NCBI RefSeq assembly: GCF_000204055.1
Contig: NW_006768845.1
Coordinates: 196,471-260,470, forward strand
Source of the DNA: Melampsora larici-populina 98AG31
Taxonomy: Eukaryota; Basidiomycota; Pucciniomycetes; Pucciniales; Melampsoraceae
Reading direction: 5' to 3'
Length of the DNA stretch: 64,000 nucleotides
Part shown: in pieces, positions 1 through 14,000 of the stretch
Layout: each line of letters begins with the position of its first letter
Numbering within the stretch: the stretch's first letter is position 1
Notes under the pieces: generated by a model
Seen by the model: the letters and a program-made list of their open reading frames with translations, nothing else
Database searches by the model: none
What the model was told of the DNA's origin: nothing
Program-made: the position numbers and the translations under genes

Positions 1-2050
1 TCAATTGCATTACATTGATTAAATGCTTCACCAGGGGCTCAAGATCTTTTGAAGAAAACACATTATCAGGATGAAGCACCGTTTCATAAATACACACAGA
101 GAAACATGTATTGACATCCATGGTCTCTTCTCAATACAAATCTTGGTATGATGATCCAAAGACCAATGTTTCCCAATCCTAGAGCTTTCAAAGACACTTG
201 GTGATTTACATACTTATTCTTTCAGGTCAAGCAGACCTCTTGCCACGGAAACTGATACATTTCCTCAAGATTTTTGAGGAAGAACAATCTTTAAGCTAGC
301 TAAACTACTGGAAATTCACATGATCACAAGATGAGTAAAAGGAGCAGATAATAAGGGGCATGATAATCATTCAGTGCATCTACAGTTCAAAATGTTATTT
401 ATTTCTTCCTGTGAATGTATATGAGTAACCCAAATCTTAAATCAAGTTAAACATCCAGAAGAAGACCGATGAAATATAATTGATGTAACACATAGAGTAC
501 AAAAGGCCATGTCAAAGTAGAATGTGAAGATGATGGAAAAATTTCCAAAGATATTTGAAACATTGAGTTGACCCTTGAATACATGCCCAAGCCTTATATA
601 TCAATGGAATCTGATACATCAAAGAGGTTATATGAGTGGATGTGAGTTTCCAAGAGATAATCTTACTCAAATAAATTATCATGTGGGCCACATCTCATTG
701 GGGAATGGCAGTGCAGTTTATACAGCCTACTGCACTGCTTCTATTCATGAAAATGGCCTCAATAACTTGTTCAGGCATGCAGCTATCAGTGTGAAGGAAT
801 GTTTCATAGATCTACATAGCAAGTCCTGTGTTTCTTTCATATAAATCCTTTTGATACAAAATTTAAGGTGATGACAAAGACATCGACTTCACTTCCAAGT
901 ACCTAGAAAGGGACTTGATCATGTTCACACTTATTATGTATTTCACCACAAGCAGAGCCTCAGTTGCAACTTCTGATACTGTTTTGAAGATTTTTGGCCA
1001 CAGGATTGTCTTGAAGCTGTAGAATTAACTGGAACCCTCAAATGACTCAAAAATAGTAACAAAATCAGTTGAAAAGCTCTTTAATGACTGCATATGTAGT
1101 TAACCAAAGGAATGGGATTCTTGCTGAGAACAGATATAGGTATCTGACTTAACCCATGCTCAAACACCATACTCAAATTTACAAGATATACATTATGTAC
1201 TACCTATCCTGCCTGGCTGTCTTATCAAGTACTTGTTAGGTCGAAATAATTTTACATGTCTATCTCCATCATCTCATCATCAATAATTGACATATGATAC
1301 AAGATTCAGACGGTCTCATTGTGAATAGGATGCCAATTTTGAACAATACGGTGTACACCACAAAACATGGTCAGAAGAACTCTGAAAAGCCACACTCAAG
1401 TTAAGATGAAGCTGTTGTCAATTCAATTCTGACTGGGCGGTTTGTTTTCATTCTTATACTCAAAAAGCGTGTTTGCCGCCTTTCTCTAAATTTTATTCCT
1501 CAGTAAAAATGCTGAAGAGAAACTGTCTGCCTTTTGGTATCTCTCATGTTTTGTATATTTGAGTTGTGGTTCAAGTTCATTGTTCTACTTCCTTCGATCC
1601 ATTCCTTTCACTTTCCGCTTCGGTCTCAGACTCACTCCTCTGCTTGAGCAGGTCAGGCTCAGACAATGGTTATGTTTGACTATACTAGGATACAATACTT
1701 GCAATGACTCTGTTTCACTATGTCAAATCTTTACAGGTTCGAGTAAAAATCATTCGTCTCGCTTTGTGAAACCCTCTCAAGTTCAAGTGAAAAAACAAAC
1801 AGGGAAATTACACATTCACCAGACGATCATGACTACTGATTTTTTAGCAGTGGTTTTGAAGATTTCTCGCTATACTGGGACACCAATGAACCGTTGGGGT
1901 CGCTCTACATCAGACATCAATAAAAAAATATCAACAGAGGCACACATTGAGCCCAAAGCTTGAGAAACGTACCATTTTTCTGTTTGGCATGGATGAAGAG
2001 CAAAATTGTTACTACACTTGACACTGACCTCCGGTAAAGATGTGTGGGGC
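1..2050. other. No supported gene
   Basis: AT-rich sequence with only short open frames on both strands and no recognisable protein motif, terminal repeat or RNA gene. I see nothing that can be annotated with confidence. Confidence 0.5.
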
Positions 2051-2498
2051 TTACAATTGTTGTTGCTTCCCTCGTGGCTCCTGTGATGCTTCCTTCAGTT
2101 TTAATCTCTGGGCAGCATCCTGTCTTTTCTTTGCTTGTTCCAGTCGCCACTGATACTCATGCTATGTCATCAATAAGATCCCACAAGTACCCATGATGCA
2201 CCCATCAGTGTAGTCCATCAGCGGAGGAGCTTTGCATTCAGAGACTCAACTGCTTCTTGTTCTGGACCGGTAGGTTCGCCATCAGTCCAATGTGTAGAGA
2301 CTTTTATTGGAGGGGGACCGGTTTCGAGGACTGGTGAACATCTCCAGCATGCCCACATAAAAGATCGTTTTCGGATGCGTCCACACGAACAGTCATGATT
2401 CAAATCCTTTGCAGGACGTTCGTGTACGGAACGGAGGTCCACAATTGCTGTTTCCTTCACCAGCTCACTTTCTTTAGGGATGTTGATGAGTGCAGCGT
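2051..2498 (-). CDS. Tentative two-exon gene 3' part with a Cys-rich motif
   Basis: I do not recognise this gene. On minus an acceptor (TTTCAG) precedes an open exon at 2498..2251 that contains CSCGRIRKRSFMWACWRC, a C-x-C ... C-x2-C arrangement that could bind zinc. A GTTGAG donor and an acceptor ending ACATAG would join it in phase to 2161..2051, which encodes a charged tail (about EYQWRLEQAKKRQDAAQRLK) and a TAA stop. The upstream exons and start codon were not found, so this is at best a partial model. Without transcript evidence it could also be a chance open frame. Confidence 0.3.
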
Positions 2499-2549
2499 CT
2501 GAAATCAAAATATGACTTAGACTAATTAAGAAGCTGGCAAGCAAGCAGG

Positions 2550-5500
2550 AAGAGTATACTTGGTCAGGCTGTGTATCTTCTTCTTAGTCTTGGTTGAGAG
2601 TTGTACCTACATGGCTAAAATCAAAGAAGACGGCATGTCAAGGATGTGTATGTGCTAATGAATGTCGATATGCTAATGGATGAGGTGTTCTTGGGAGAGA
2701 TTCTTTCAATTGGCGAGGGATGTGATATGTATTCGCTTTGGATAGATATAATCAAGGCAGGCGCTTCTGAGTCCCCGTTTCGAGAGCTCGGGCCCAGCTT
2801 ATATCTGTCAGTGGGTGATTTGAAGTCCTATTCCATTTGAGATCATGAGGGCTGATGATCTGCTGCTATCATGAGACGTAGAACTATCACTCTGTGTACC
2901 TGCGTCTCAATGCTAAATCTTTGTAATGTGGCGCCACATCTGAGGTCTAGATTGACTGGGACGTCTTAAGTCAAGTATTCGCGCCTAGGGGAGATCGAGC
3001 ACCGGTGGGTCGACCCCGCCAGGATGTTTTCGGAAAGTTCGTTGGTGAATGAGACCTCGCCGTTATGCACTGGTGCCGTTCTAAATGGTTTCCACTTGTG
3101 CCCCGGACCAGCCTTTGTTTGGCGTGAAGGATGTAACATGTTTCGTGCACTTCTTGGACCTTACAACCTGTTTATCCATGTAGAGTATTCAGTAACCAGT
3201 GAATATGTATACCGTAAGAAAGAGGATCGTTTTGTGTCGGTGAAGGATTGATGAACTGCTAACCGAGATCAACATCGGCAGCGATGTGGGTAGACTAGCG
3301 AGGCACTTAAGCAGCTGGATGAGAAATGTAGGCCTGATTTTTTCTTTGCTGGATTCCAGATCACAACCCCGTTTATTCATTTTCAAAACTTCGTCGATTT
3401 AAGTTTTCGAGCTTCAAGCGCTGCTTCTAACTTTTTCTGGCGTGAGGAGCACTCCATCAACTGCATGATCCCGAATCTCGCGTTCCACGGCGCGCGCGCC
3501 TCCTTCCCAAGATCACAAGTCACGGTACTCGGCCATACGTACAAAAAAGATGAACGTTTGAAGCCTTCTGCACGCAAATCTCAACCGCATAGAATTGCAT
3601 TGCATCACATTATGATCAGAAATCGAGCACGTTGCAATCAATACTACAAAACAGCCCGAACCGCGACTGCGCCGATCCCGCATAGACTTGCTGCGTTACA
3701 ACAAGGATATTGCGGGCAGAGCATAGAGAAACCTGCTTCCATGTTTCATCTTATCTTATGAACAATCATTACGAAGTCGCGGCCGGCATGAAAAGAGGCA
3801 CTTCTACATAGGAGACGTCTCGGAAGGCTCGAACCACCATACGAGCTTCAACAACACACATCTGTTCTGCAAGCCTAAACCTTGTCAGGGTGAATCAGGG
3901 GTGAGTTATGAGAAGCTCGAAACTCCGCATATCTAGATCCCAGGTAGATTGCCCGAAAGGCAGATTGTGTTATGATTAATTGGAATCACGTTGCTAAGAT
4001 TTCATTATTATTTTGTTGCTTGATCTGACCGCGTGCTATGATGGTTTCATTTCTAGATTATGATATGATTGTTCGACTCTAAGAATTCTTTACAAAGTTG
4101 AATCTGGGGAACTAGCTAGTAGCGAGCTTCTAGAAACGAGAATAGTACAAGGAGTCATCGTGACGTCGCAGTGACAAACGATGTGTAATTTTCCATGTTG
4201 CGTCATTACAAAGCGGTTTACCTCTTCTCGAGAACCATCTCTTTACCAAAGTCCCACAATTGATCATCATATTATCTGTGGATGATTTTGAACTCTTGTT
4301 CACTTTCCCACTTTTGATTATAACTTTGATAGTGGACGGCTACTTTATGCTTTGAGTCAGTTGCTTATGTACATATCTATACTATTATATGATGCCGACA
4401 CTTTGCAATGAGGGTTAGCCTCTATGCTCAGATTCTGGCTACACTTCCTATCGCGAGTTAGCACAGATTGCCCGAGCTCCCCAGACCTATTCTCTCTCAG
4501 TGTAGTTTTTGTCAAGGTATATTCAACTTTCTCTCTATTTCATTGTTATCCAGTTGATTTTGTTATAATTGTGATGTTGATTTGTTAAAAAAACTAACTT
4601 TATACCCTTGTCCAAAATGAAGAGAGCTCCCACCTTTCGCTACAGAATAAATATTGGCGAAAAACATGAGCTCAACCATCTGGGACAAGATGAAAAAAGA
4701 ACGTCGAAACTCACAAAAACAGTCGTAAATATGGTGATTGATGATATCATTATCATGTGCTGTGAGTGCTTTTCCATTGCTACTACTTCGCATAGAGAGG
4801 GATTTTTCCGTGCTCACGTGTGCCCTTCTTTTACACAGGATACCGTTGAAGTTTGTCGAATTGTTTCGGGAACTTCGGCCATTGCTTGCGAAACAGGGGA
4901 CTGAACTTTTTCACGCCAGATCATAGATGTACGTTAGTGTCGCCCCATGCCGGCGTACACTAGGAAGGTGTGTTTCAGTGTTGCCCGTAGAACATCGGCC
5001 TGTAGAGAATCCTGCCGATTTGCGGAGTGTCTGTCTTTTAGAAGCTCGATCTCGAAAGTCATGCCGATGTGAAATGGGATGGTCCTTTTGGAAAAGATCA
5101 TGGTTCTACTCGAGATGCATTTCGCACTATTTAGCTCCAAATGTAAGCGCATCTGCAACTGTAGGCCGAGTATAGCCCCAAGCATCATTGCGAGATGGCA
5201 TCACTGGCCTCAGGCATTGCTGTGAATCATGCCGGTACTTAAGGAGGATCAAACATGAATCACCGCGTAAATGTAGAGGCTCGACACCTTGAGACACTAT
5301 CCTAGCTGAAATTTGGCATGGTTCTTGCGCTGATGTCGTATCGAGGTCGGGGACCCTGCGCGGCCTGACCTGCGCAGATAAGAAAAACTGAGACATGCAC
5401 TCCCGCAGGTGAGGATACACTGCCAAACTTATCACAAGTCCCAATTTCTCGCAGGGCTTTTTAACCTGTGCGAACTTGGCTCCCTAGAGTCATCAAGAGG

Positions 5501-8445
5501 AAATTGCAACTTATCAGCTAGTTTTGGTGTGCAAACAGGGACCCAAAAAGCCCCAGTCTTATACAGTCTTGCATCTTCCATAGCTGGTGCAATACATCAA
5601 TTCTGAGGAGAGCAAAGTCTTAAGAACAGCAAAATGAGCAACTTTTGTTTTTGAACAAATTTGATTGATTTATTATTAGTCCTCTCAAAAGAGAAGGAGG
5701 AAACCCTTATCTAGACCGTAAATTTTGTTCCAAAGATACAGTCACCAAGTTTGAATTTCAAAACCCTTCTTTCTTTCTTGAGAAAGCTCAGATTGCAATA
5801 CATAAATCTGAATAGACAGATATAATGGCATTGGGTACAGATATAACCAGTTGAATTGGGCATGGGGGTTGATTGACAGGAAGTGGGAGCTTTTGAGCTT
5901 TTAAAAAACCACCAAGCCAAACTTCAAATTTGGACCCCCTGACTGCGCACCAAAAGTAGCTGATAATTCTCAAGGCCCTCTCCAGACACCCAATCTTGTG
6001 AGGAAAAATTGTTTAAATAGAGGAATTTAGTTAAGGTAGCAGTCACTGTCAGCTGAGAAAACCTCTCTAAACTGATTGCTTGTCCAAGAGGAACACTATT
6101 GAGTTGGGAGTGGTCCAAAAACTTGCAGGATCTGAACGGAAGCTTCAGAGATCTCCTTGCACCTCAATAATGTATCAAATATCCCCATAGCTGAGCCTGG
6201 CTCAAGGTACATTGTCAGAATCTTTAAGATGATTTTAATTGACACGTAGGGTTTGGGTGGCTTCTTCATTTGATAGACAGTAAAATTACAGTGTTAGTGG
6301 CTGAGGAGAGCCAACTCAACCCTTGTTGGCAACATTGGGCCAGTGTGTTGCTCTGAGTGAACAACATTGAGCAATGCTGAGCAACGGGAAAAACCCCACA
6401 AAGCAATGCAACACAACACACCAGATCAGACCATTGCCTGGTGCATTGCTCAATGAGGTGTAAGGTTTCACCCCATTGCACTGTGGTTGTGACTCCGTTG
6501 CGAGCAATGCGACCCCACAACAGGTGGTCAACAAAGACATTGAGGCTTTTTGAGGTAAAAAATCTAGAAAATGATCATATGATGCGTCCTCTTTTCAAAT
6601 TTTCACTCTTTTTCAATTCTTAAGTTGATGGAGCAACAGCCCTTTTCTTGTAGTTATAACATAGGTTTGACAGAAGGGAATCAGGGCCGGTAATGAAAGT
6701 TTGGTCAGTAATATTTCACAGGAATAAAAACATCTAAAAAGAGGAAAACCAAGATTCTGATCTGATAGAAGCAAATAGCAGTGAGATGGTAAAGGATGGG
6801 TTGTCTTATACAAACCAGAATCAATGTATCTCTTCCTATCTCTTCTTCCCTCATGGTATCATCTTTTGTTGAAATCAAATTGTATCTTTCATCCAATCTC
6901 ATTATCAACACAGTAGTATACAGTTATAGTCAGTGACTTTGGAGAATTCTTTATTTACTCACTGTCCCACACAATGGGGCTTGTATCTTAAAACACTTCC
7001 ACCCTTTAGGGTGCATGCGTTGTTTAAAAACTTCTTTTTCTATCTCATGTTACAGGTTGCAAAATATCAGACTCTAGAAGTTTTAGTGCTTTAATTCTAT
7101 TTGAAGAAAACTTACTATAACAAAAACATCAATTGCCAAACTGATTCCATTGCGGGAAACACAACAGGTTTTGCAATTCCCTGCTGTGTTGTGAGTTTTT
7201 GGGTTTGAAAGGAATTTATTGCATTGCGCGCAACCACCCAACTTGGCTGTTGGGTACAGTATTCCTGCTGCCCAACTGTAATTGGGAGATTTTGTTCTGG
7301 GTGGAAGATTTCTTCCGCCCAGAATCTGAAGATATAGCTTGGCAGACAATTTTTTCTGCCCAGAATAAGTTGCAGATCTAGGCCAAAGGTTCCTGTTGCA
7401 AATACTCCACCCAGGCTGTCAAAATACAGATGGGTGACGGATTGATTCCACCCATAATGGCTGCAGGATGCAAGACTCTCTATCAATTGAATTTGTGGTA
7501 GGCTGAAACCAGAACCAGGAGACATACAAGGCCTTGAGAAGGGCCTAATGAGATCAGGGTACCTTGAGAAAGTCTTAGTGAGAACAGGGTAGCCATAAGT
7601 CCCTCTCTTGAATACTCACCCATCTCTCCAAGGGAGCAATTTGTCAAGTTTACCCAATAAGAACCTGTATTTTAATTGAATCATCTCTTATCTAGACCCC
7701 CCAGAAAGTCAGTGGCCACTGTTCCTCAACATATCAAGTAGCATAATCTTTGGACAATAGCTTGGCAGTATTTTGGACTACAGTCTGCAGTATGAATAGC
7801 TATCCTTGATCAATTTAAGCTGAAACTCGTAAAAATGGAACTTATCTCCAATTTCAAGTTTGAAGCTATCTGGTAGAGTAATCAAGACCTCCCAACCAGC
7901 ACAAAAGCTGTTTGGAACTCAGACTGTGACAGCATATTTTGTGCCCCTTCAAGTATGTTTCATTTCAAATCTTCTCAAACTATTCTCCAAAATCATGCAC
8001 CATGCCCGTGTGGTGTTTGCTCATCGACGAGCGCACACAAGTCGCCTTTGTGCCTCAATGGGAGTTCGTGTGCACTCGTTGTCGGGCGACTGCCACAAGG
8101 ACATGGTGATGAAGTGTTATGAAGAGGTGCAGTTGAGACCTTTTTTGAAATTTTGGAATCAGGATTCACATAATATGAGTCATATGAGATGATCAGAAGA
8201 TTAGCTATGGAGGAAGTCTGTGAAAAGTGGTACATAGAAATGAGGGAAATAATAATATGATACAAGGATTTGAAATGTGGTGTGTGAGGAAGAAGCACAA
8301 AGGAGATATCTATGGCCCAGGCCATACCCAGAGGCATGTTATCTTCATCAAACCACTGTACCCTGGAACATTTGAAAATCCTTGACAGTATGATATTTAA
8401 CTTTTAATAAGGTCAATATTGATTTGAGGTGACAAGAAATACTAA
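2550..8445. other. Gene-poor stretch, only short ORFs
   Basis: Nearly 6 kb without a convincing coding region on either strand. It contains a low-complexity patch rich in the words GAGCAATG and CATTGCTC (about 6330-6530), a hairpin near 7290-7325 and a 30-bp direct duplication (7532-7591). None of the short open frames shows a domain motif or plausible splice chain. Decayed mobile DNA is likely but not shown. Confidence 0.45.
7532..7591. repeat. 30-bp imperfect tandem duplication
   Basis: CCTTGAGAAGGGCCTAATGA at 7532 is followed 30 bp later, at 7562, by CCTTGAGAAAGTCTTAGTGA. Both copies end in CAGGGTA. Two units only, function unknown. Confidence 0.6.
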
Positions 8446-9969
8446 CTAGTAAAATGCTTCATCCAGCTGAATACCATTTCTAGAGCAATAAAGAATCAGA
8501 TCTATGCTTCCTTTCCCTCCTCGCACATTGACATCCAGAGTAGAAAGTTGAGGCCAATATTTTATCAATGATGTTACACTATGTGCCCTTATGTTTGGAG
8601 AATGGATACTTGCATTCATAACCAGTGGACAGCTTTTGAATAAAAAGAGGACATCCTCTTCTAGACTGAAGCCTGATAGCACCAAATGTGTCAGTTGCGT
8701 GAAGATAAATTCTTCTGGGTGAATGGTTGTATCAGTGTCAGTGTCACTGGGCCCAAGCTCAGCATGAAGGAGCTCTAATTCTGAACTCCTAGCATGAAAA
8801 TAAACACAGTACTTCAGGGTATGTTTTAGTTTTTTCAAGATTGATTGAAAGCATCTGGGTGAGAGAGGCAAGCAATTTCTGAAATTTATTGAGTCTATCT
8901 TGGTTGACTCCCAAGGTAGCCTGCTCCAACTTCTATCCACACAATCAGAATTTGTGAGACTCAAGTCCTTTAAAGTTGATGACTGAGACAAATATTGTCC
9001 GAGGCCATGCTCCTTACACCTGCTAAACTGGTCTTCTGAGTTGATTTGTTGAGAGTGTGATTGAGTTGAGCCTGGATATGAAAAAGTTATTCCCTCACAC
9101 CTCTTTGAAATGTTGTGTAATGAGATACTTTCCAGATGAGTCATTTGTCCGATTGCGCTTAAAACCATGTCTTCTGGAACTTTCAAGTGTGTATCGGTGG
9201 TGATACCAAAAGTGGTGAGGTTTTGAAACTTTGATACGCAATCAAGGGTCTGTTGAGTCAATGGGTGATGGATAATTGGCTTACTTGAATCTTGCGCTGG
9301 CGGAAGGAAGGCAAGATTCAACTCTATCTTTTTGATGGTGGTGCTCTTTGCAAGTGTGTCCAAAGTTTGTATGACCCGTTCAGCCCATTCGAGTGCCGAC
9401 TTTTGATGTCCCAACATTTCTTTGTGGTAATCAAGCCAGGCTTGTTGGAATGCGATGAGTGGACATATCACTGACCGGATGTACTGCTGGTACCGGTTGA
9501 TATGGGTTGTCAAGTCTTCGTATATTCTTCTATCATTGGCAGTCAGGCCACGGAGATCTAGAACCTGAAGTATGATCATGCACCATAAGTGAAGCTGTTT
9601 GTTTGATCAGGCGGGGAGTCGTGCTTACTCGACAAAGGAATTCTTTGCAGATGCTGTGCATTTGTTTGTTCACCAAGGTCACCGACGCTATCGAGCTCTC
9701 TGTCCGCATACGTCGACAGCCAAAAAAGCGGTGGGGCCAGAAAAGGTTATCACTTTAGCTGAGCTCCTCCCCACTTGAGTCAGGCAAAACTGTAAAGATG
9801 ACTCACGTGTAGGAGCCACTCCATTTTTAAAATCACTGGGTGTAAAGAAATTGTCCTTACGAAAAAATACTGGGACATTTTCTTCAACATGGCTCGAGAT
9901 ATCTGAAAGATATACCTCCTTCACAATCAATTGCTTTATCTCGAAAGGTAGTCGATTGAAACTAGGCAT
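8446..9969 (-). CDS. F-box-like protein (LRR-type C-terminal region)
   Basis: Likely a substrate adaptor of an SCF ubiquitin ligase. Three exons fit splice signals and frame: 9969..9807, 9699..9629 and 9564..8446. Intron 1 has a GTGAGT donor and a GGACAG acceptor; intron 2 has a GTAAGC donor and a TTCAG acceptor. The product, about 450 aa, starts MPSFNRLPFEIKQLIVKEVY, a typical F-box opening. Across intron 1 it continues into SVTLVNKQMHSICKEFLCR and then VLDLRGL, the usual F-box continuation where helix 3 leads to a 'VxLxxL' strand. The rest holds repeated leucine-rich stretches (e.g. LTHLVLSGFSLEEDVLFLFK), as in large basidiomycete F-box families. Its substrate is unknown. The F-box assignment is from sequence pattern only. 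Confidence 0.65.
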
Positions 9970-10304
9970 ATTTGTAAATTCAGGAAATGCGATTTTTCGA
10001 TGTGCGCAATTGTTGTTGGCTTGAGAAATTTGAAAGGGGGATGAGGGTATGGTTCCAACAGTTTCCTACCCTTTGACCAAGCAGCTGGCCTGGATCACAC
10101 AAGCTTGATGGATTCCGAAGAATTGTCTTGTACAGTGCGCGTACGGCAGGCGGCCTGGCGATGCGGCGCCTGCTGATGGCGCAGTCGACGTCGACAAGTG
10201 TGCAGTTGTCTTCACCCACACGTATCACACCTCTTAACAAACCACTTACCTTCGCTCAGCACTGTTCGAACTTCACAAGATCAGAGTTCGACCAACTCAC
10301 ATCG

Positions 10305-10878
10305 ATGCCTAACCCTCAGATTTTGTCAATTGCCATCATCGGTCGTCATGGACAACCCCTCTATATGCGCAACTTCACCCCACAGACCGGAGGAGAGGCG
10401 GATTTGAAATGGTATTATGCTGCTCATACGAGCTTAGATGTCTTCGAGGAACGAGGTTAGGCAATTGCTCAAGCTCTCTTTCATCTGGCATACAGTACTG
10501 ATCTTTTTCTATGTCTAGATGCTCTTCCCACGAAAGTTGTAGACGCTTATTTTGGTCTGCTCTATACGATGGAAGACTACGCTTGCTATGGGTACCAAAC
10601 CAATACAAGAATCAGGTTTGTTGTTTGCTTGAGCATGAAGGAAGTGCTCATGAAAGAAACGGAAGTCAAGGCGGTCAGTCTCATCGATGATTTAGAGTTT
10701 TGACTGAACGACTGAGAGCTACCTGAACCTGTAGATCTTTCGGTCTTTGCATTCGGCATATATACATTATCTGTCAAACCCATTCACGCAATCACCACCC
10801 GAGAATCTGATAGCTCTCGCCCCTCCTATCAAAAGCAAGAAGTTCGATAGTTTGATCGACGCAATTGCCGGTGTTTGA
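10305..10878 (+). CDS. TCA17: TRAPP complex subunit TRAPPC2L/Tca17 (sedlin family)
   Basis: Small longin-fold subunit of the TRAPP tethering complex, which acts in ER-Golgi and Golgi traffic as a guanine-nucleotide exchange factor for Ypt/Rab GTPases (established family knowledge). Three exons: 10305..10455, 10519..10673 and 10735..10878; the donors are GTTAGG and GTCAGT and the acceptors TCTAG and TGTAG. They join in phase to a 149-aa protein of normal length for the family. Diagnostic segments are ILSIAIIGRHGQPLYMRNF (first strand), LKWYYAAHTSLDVFEER, YFGLLYTMEDYACYGYQT and IFRSLHSAYIHYLSNPF. I chose the ATG at 10305 because homologues begin just before the first beta strand; an in-frame ATG at 10128 would add a low-complexity leader. 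Its functional partner Ypt1 is also in this window. Confidence 0.88.
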
Positions 10879-11089
10879 AGAGGCCCTTTGAATGGGTCAG
10901 AAGTGGCCGCGCACGCGATTAGATGAGCGGTCCGACGATGGCAAAAGTACATAAACCATGCGTGTTCGATATCAAGTAGGTTTTACTTCACCATACAGGG
11001 TTCGTGCTTGCGATATACCTTTTTCTCGCCTTATTTTTTATTCAACCTTCGAACGGTCTTCCCAATACACCCTCAAGTCCCCACATAAA

Positions 11090-14000
11090 ATGAAAGTTGC
11101 ACGGTACAGTATCCAGAGCTTCCTTTCATCAGGTTACTGGCTATTCCTTCCAGTGTTGTCCCTCCTACCCTATGGTAGGAAGGTACAAACGCAAGACAAT
11201 CCAGAAAACCGATATCAGGAAGTCAACTGGATTGCTGATTTGTTAGTTGACACCTGCTGTTCTGACTTGGGATACATATGACTTGTTGGGCCACTGGAAG
11301 CACGAGAAATCAAATGACATCCAAGAAATTCGTTCTGTCTAATCAACACGTCTTTCAGGGAATTGTTTGATCCTCAACCAATATTAGATTCCACTCCGGA
11401 ATTGCTGTCTGAATGACCTGTTAACCTTTTGGTTTACTATGATTAAGAATCCAGTTATCAGGACAGATACGCGGCTGACATGTTCGTTCCTTTTCCACAG
11501 GCCATATACTCAATTATACACTTCGCTGGCTCTTCCTTGCATATAGACACTTGTGTTTTTGCTTTGGTCAATGAGTCGCTGCGAAAGAAGAACGCCGTCA
11601 TATTCGAAGCTCCTCAAAGTGAATTTCCTCGAGCTTTACTTGTACACTGTTGTATACCTTCGCGGGTCTTGAGTTGAATTTTCCTTGAGATGTACTATGT
11701 GAGATTCGCAAATTCAATTGTCTTACAGGTCAAAGGTGTGCAGTCTCGAAGAATTGCCACATGTGAAGAGGAATATTGCTCAACCATCATAAAGGTACAG
11801 CCATTCCGGATTTGCTTGTCGCAATCTTTTGAAAAAAGAAAGTTAGCAAACTCTTAACCTAACTCAAATTTCAAATGGCCTATGGGTTTATAGCATCACC
11901 CACAAATCACTATGAAGAGCATTAGTATTACCAATTGCAAATTGATTCCAGAACCAGTTTTCATTCAATATGCCCTTTGTCCACTACGATACTCAGATCA
12001 AGAGCCGCCATGCCGAGAAAAAGATATCCGGAGTTTCACTGGCTGATGCCAATCGTGAACTGATGACCAACGTCTGTAAGCGCTCAACTCAGCGATGGCA
12101 AAAGATTTTACTCGAAACTGGTTCTGTGATCCGAGACAAAGCAACCTACCTACGCACTGGCCCACCTTATGCATTGAATGAACACGATCTTCAACTGATA
12201 TTTGAAATCCTTGAAGAGGACTCGACCCTGATGTTGGATGAGATCAGCGACATCTTGGAGGACCTCACTGAGAAAAAGCCATGCATTTCAACCTTACAAT
12301 CCACCATCACCAAACGGCTTAACTATAGCTTGAAGAAAGGTCAAACTGTTGATCCTCGGCAGTCCGAAGAGCAGCGAGCCGAGTATGCTAGAAGGGTTGC
12401 TAACCTGCCTTCCCAGTACTTAGTTTTCCTCGGTGAGTGCAGTTTATTTTATGTCAATGTCTTCTTCAGCTGACCCCTCTCTTTAGACAAGGTTGGCGTG
12501 AATGAACGTGATGTCGTTCGCACTCACCTTCGGGCACCAGTGGGTCAACGTGGACATCGTCTTCGTCGGAAACGTGAAGGAGAGCACTGGACTCTGTGTG
12601 GCGCAATCTGCGAGCAAGGATTTCTAGCTGGAGCTGTTGTTGAGGTCGGATTTGATCGGGAAGGTTTTGAAACCTTCCTGGAGTTCGTATTGGTGAGTAC
12701 TTTACAACTTCATCTATTCTCTATCTATACTATAACGAGCTGATCATATTTTGACTCAGCTTCCCCGAATGAATAGATACCCCGATATCAACTCAGTCCT
12801 CATCATGGACAATGCGCCTATCCACAAGCGAGGCAACATCGAAAACCTGTGCTGGAACGCTGGTGTTCTTCTTGTCTATCTGCCCACCTTCTCGCCTGAC
12901 AAGAATCCGATTGAAAAAGCCTGGTGGGTTATGAAGGCCTTCTTAATACGCTCAGGTGATTTTAAACGGGCCTTGGATAAAGGAAGATGTCTCTTGAAGA
13001 CATGCAGCGAGTTATTTACTGCTGAAATAATGACTTCTCTAATCCGAGGAGGGGGCCATCAGCCTGCTTAAGATTGCTGGTTCTTTTCTATCTTACTTCT
13101 TTCTGTGTTTTAGCTTTCTACTCCACTGATTAAATACAATCAATAATTCACAGACTATTACAAAGTCAAAAGAAGTTTGCTTGCATCTTCTGACAAATGA
13201 GCCAAAACCAAAACAGAGTGTAATGGGCTCGATCTGATTAAGATCAGATGCATATTAAGCATTAATCAAATTACCAATGCTCATCCAGTCAATCTGCTCA
13301 AGATCATCAAATTCATCAAATTCATCAAATGAAAGATGAGTGTCAATTGTACTGTAGAACAGAGACCAGCTCTACAGTACACTTGTGAAAGCGAGTCTGT
13401 CTCCTCGGCTTCAATTGATCGAGATCGAATGGCGAGATCAAATGGCTAATGATATTTAATCATCCATCCACTTTATCGTATTTTTACAAGTGCTTCACTC
13501 ACCACTACTCACTGATGCTCATGATCTCAACTCACATTCATCAATTGTTCAATTGATTCAGATTTAATCCAAGAATGAATGAAAATTGACTGAATAGAGA
13601 CCAGCTCTCTCTCATAAGCAAACACAAAATTATCACATTCCTATACATTCCATTAAACAGATAGACTTTATATCATCCTAACAATTTGAAATGTGATGTC
13701 AATTGATGAATATGATTTGATCCGTGTATAAATCGATCGAGAACAATTCACATCGATAAGATCTGAAATTCACATCGATAAGATAAAAAATGAGATAAAA
13801 TGATGATTGATGCCATCTTGATGAACTTTGATGGATTTTGATCAATTGATTTTGAAAACCATCGAGTGGTTTGATATGATTCGATCCGCGTATAGATCAA
13901 TCGAGAAAAGTTCACATCGATAAGATTCAAAAAGATGAGATCGAATGATGATTTTTGAAAACCATCCAGTGGTTTGATTGTTAACAAATGGATCGAGAAT

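Noticed and set aside
3820..3850. GGTTCGAGCC-like tRNA T-loop on minus
   Set aside because: The T stem does not pair and no acceptor, D or anticodon arm can be placed around it.
6330..6530. GAGCAATG/CATTGCTC-rich patch as possible CRISPR-like or satellite array
   Set aside because: No regular unit length or spacer structure; low-complexity words only, and the genome is eukaryotic.
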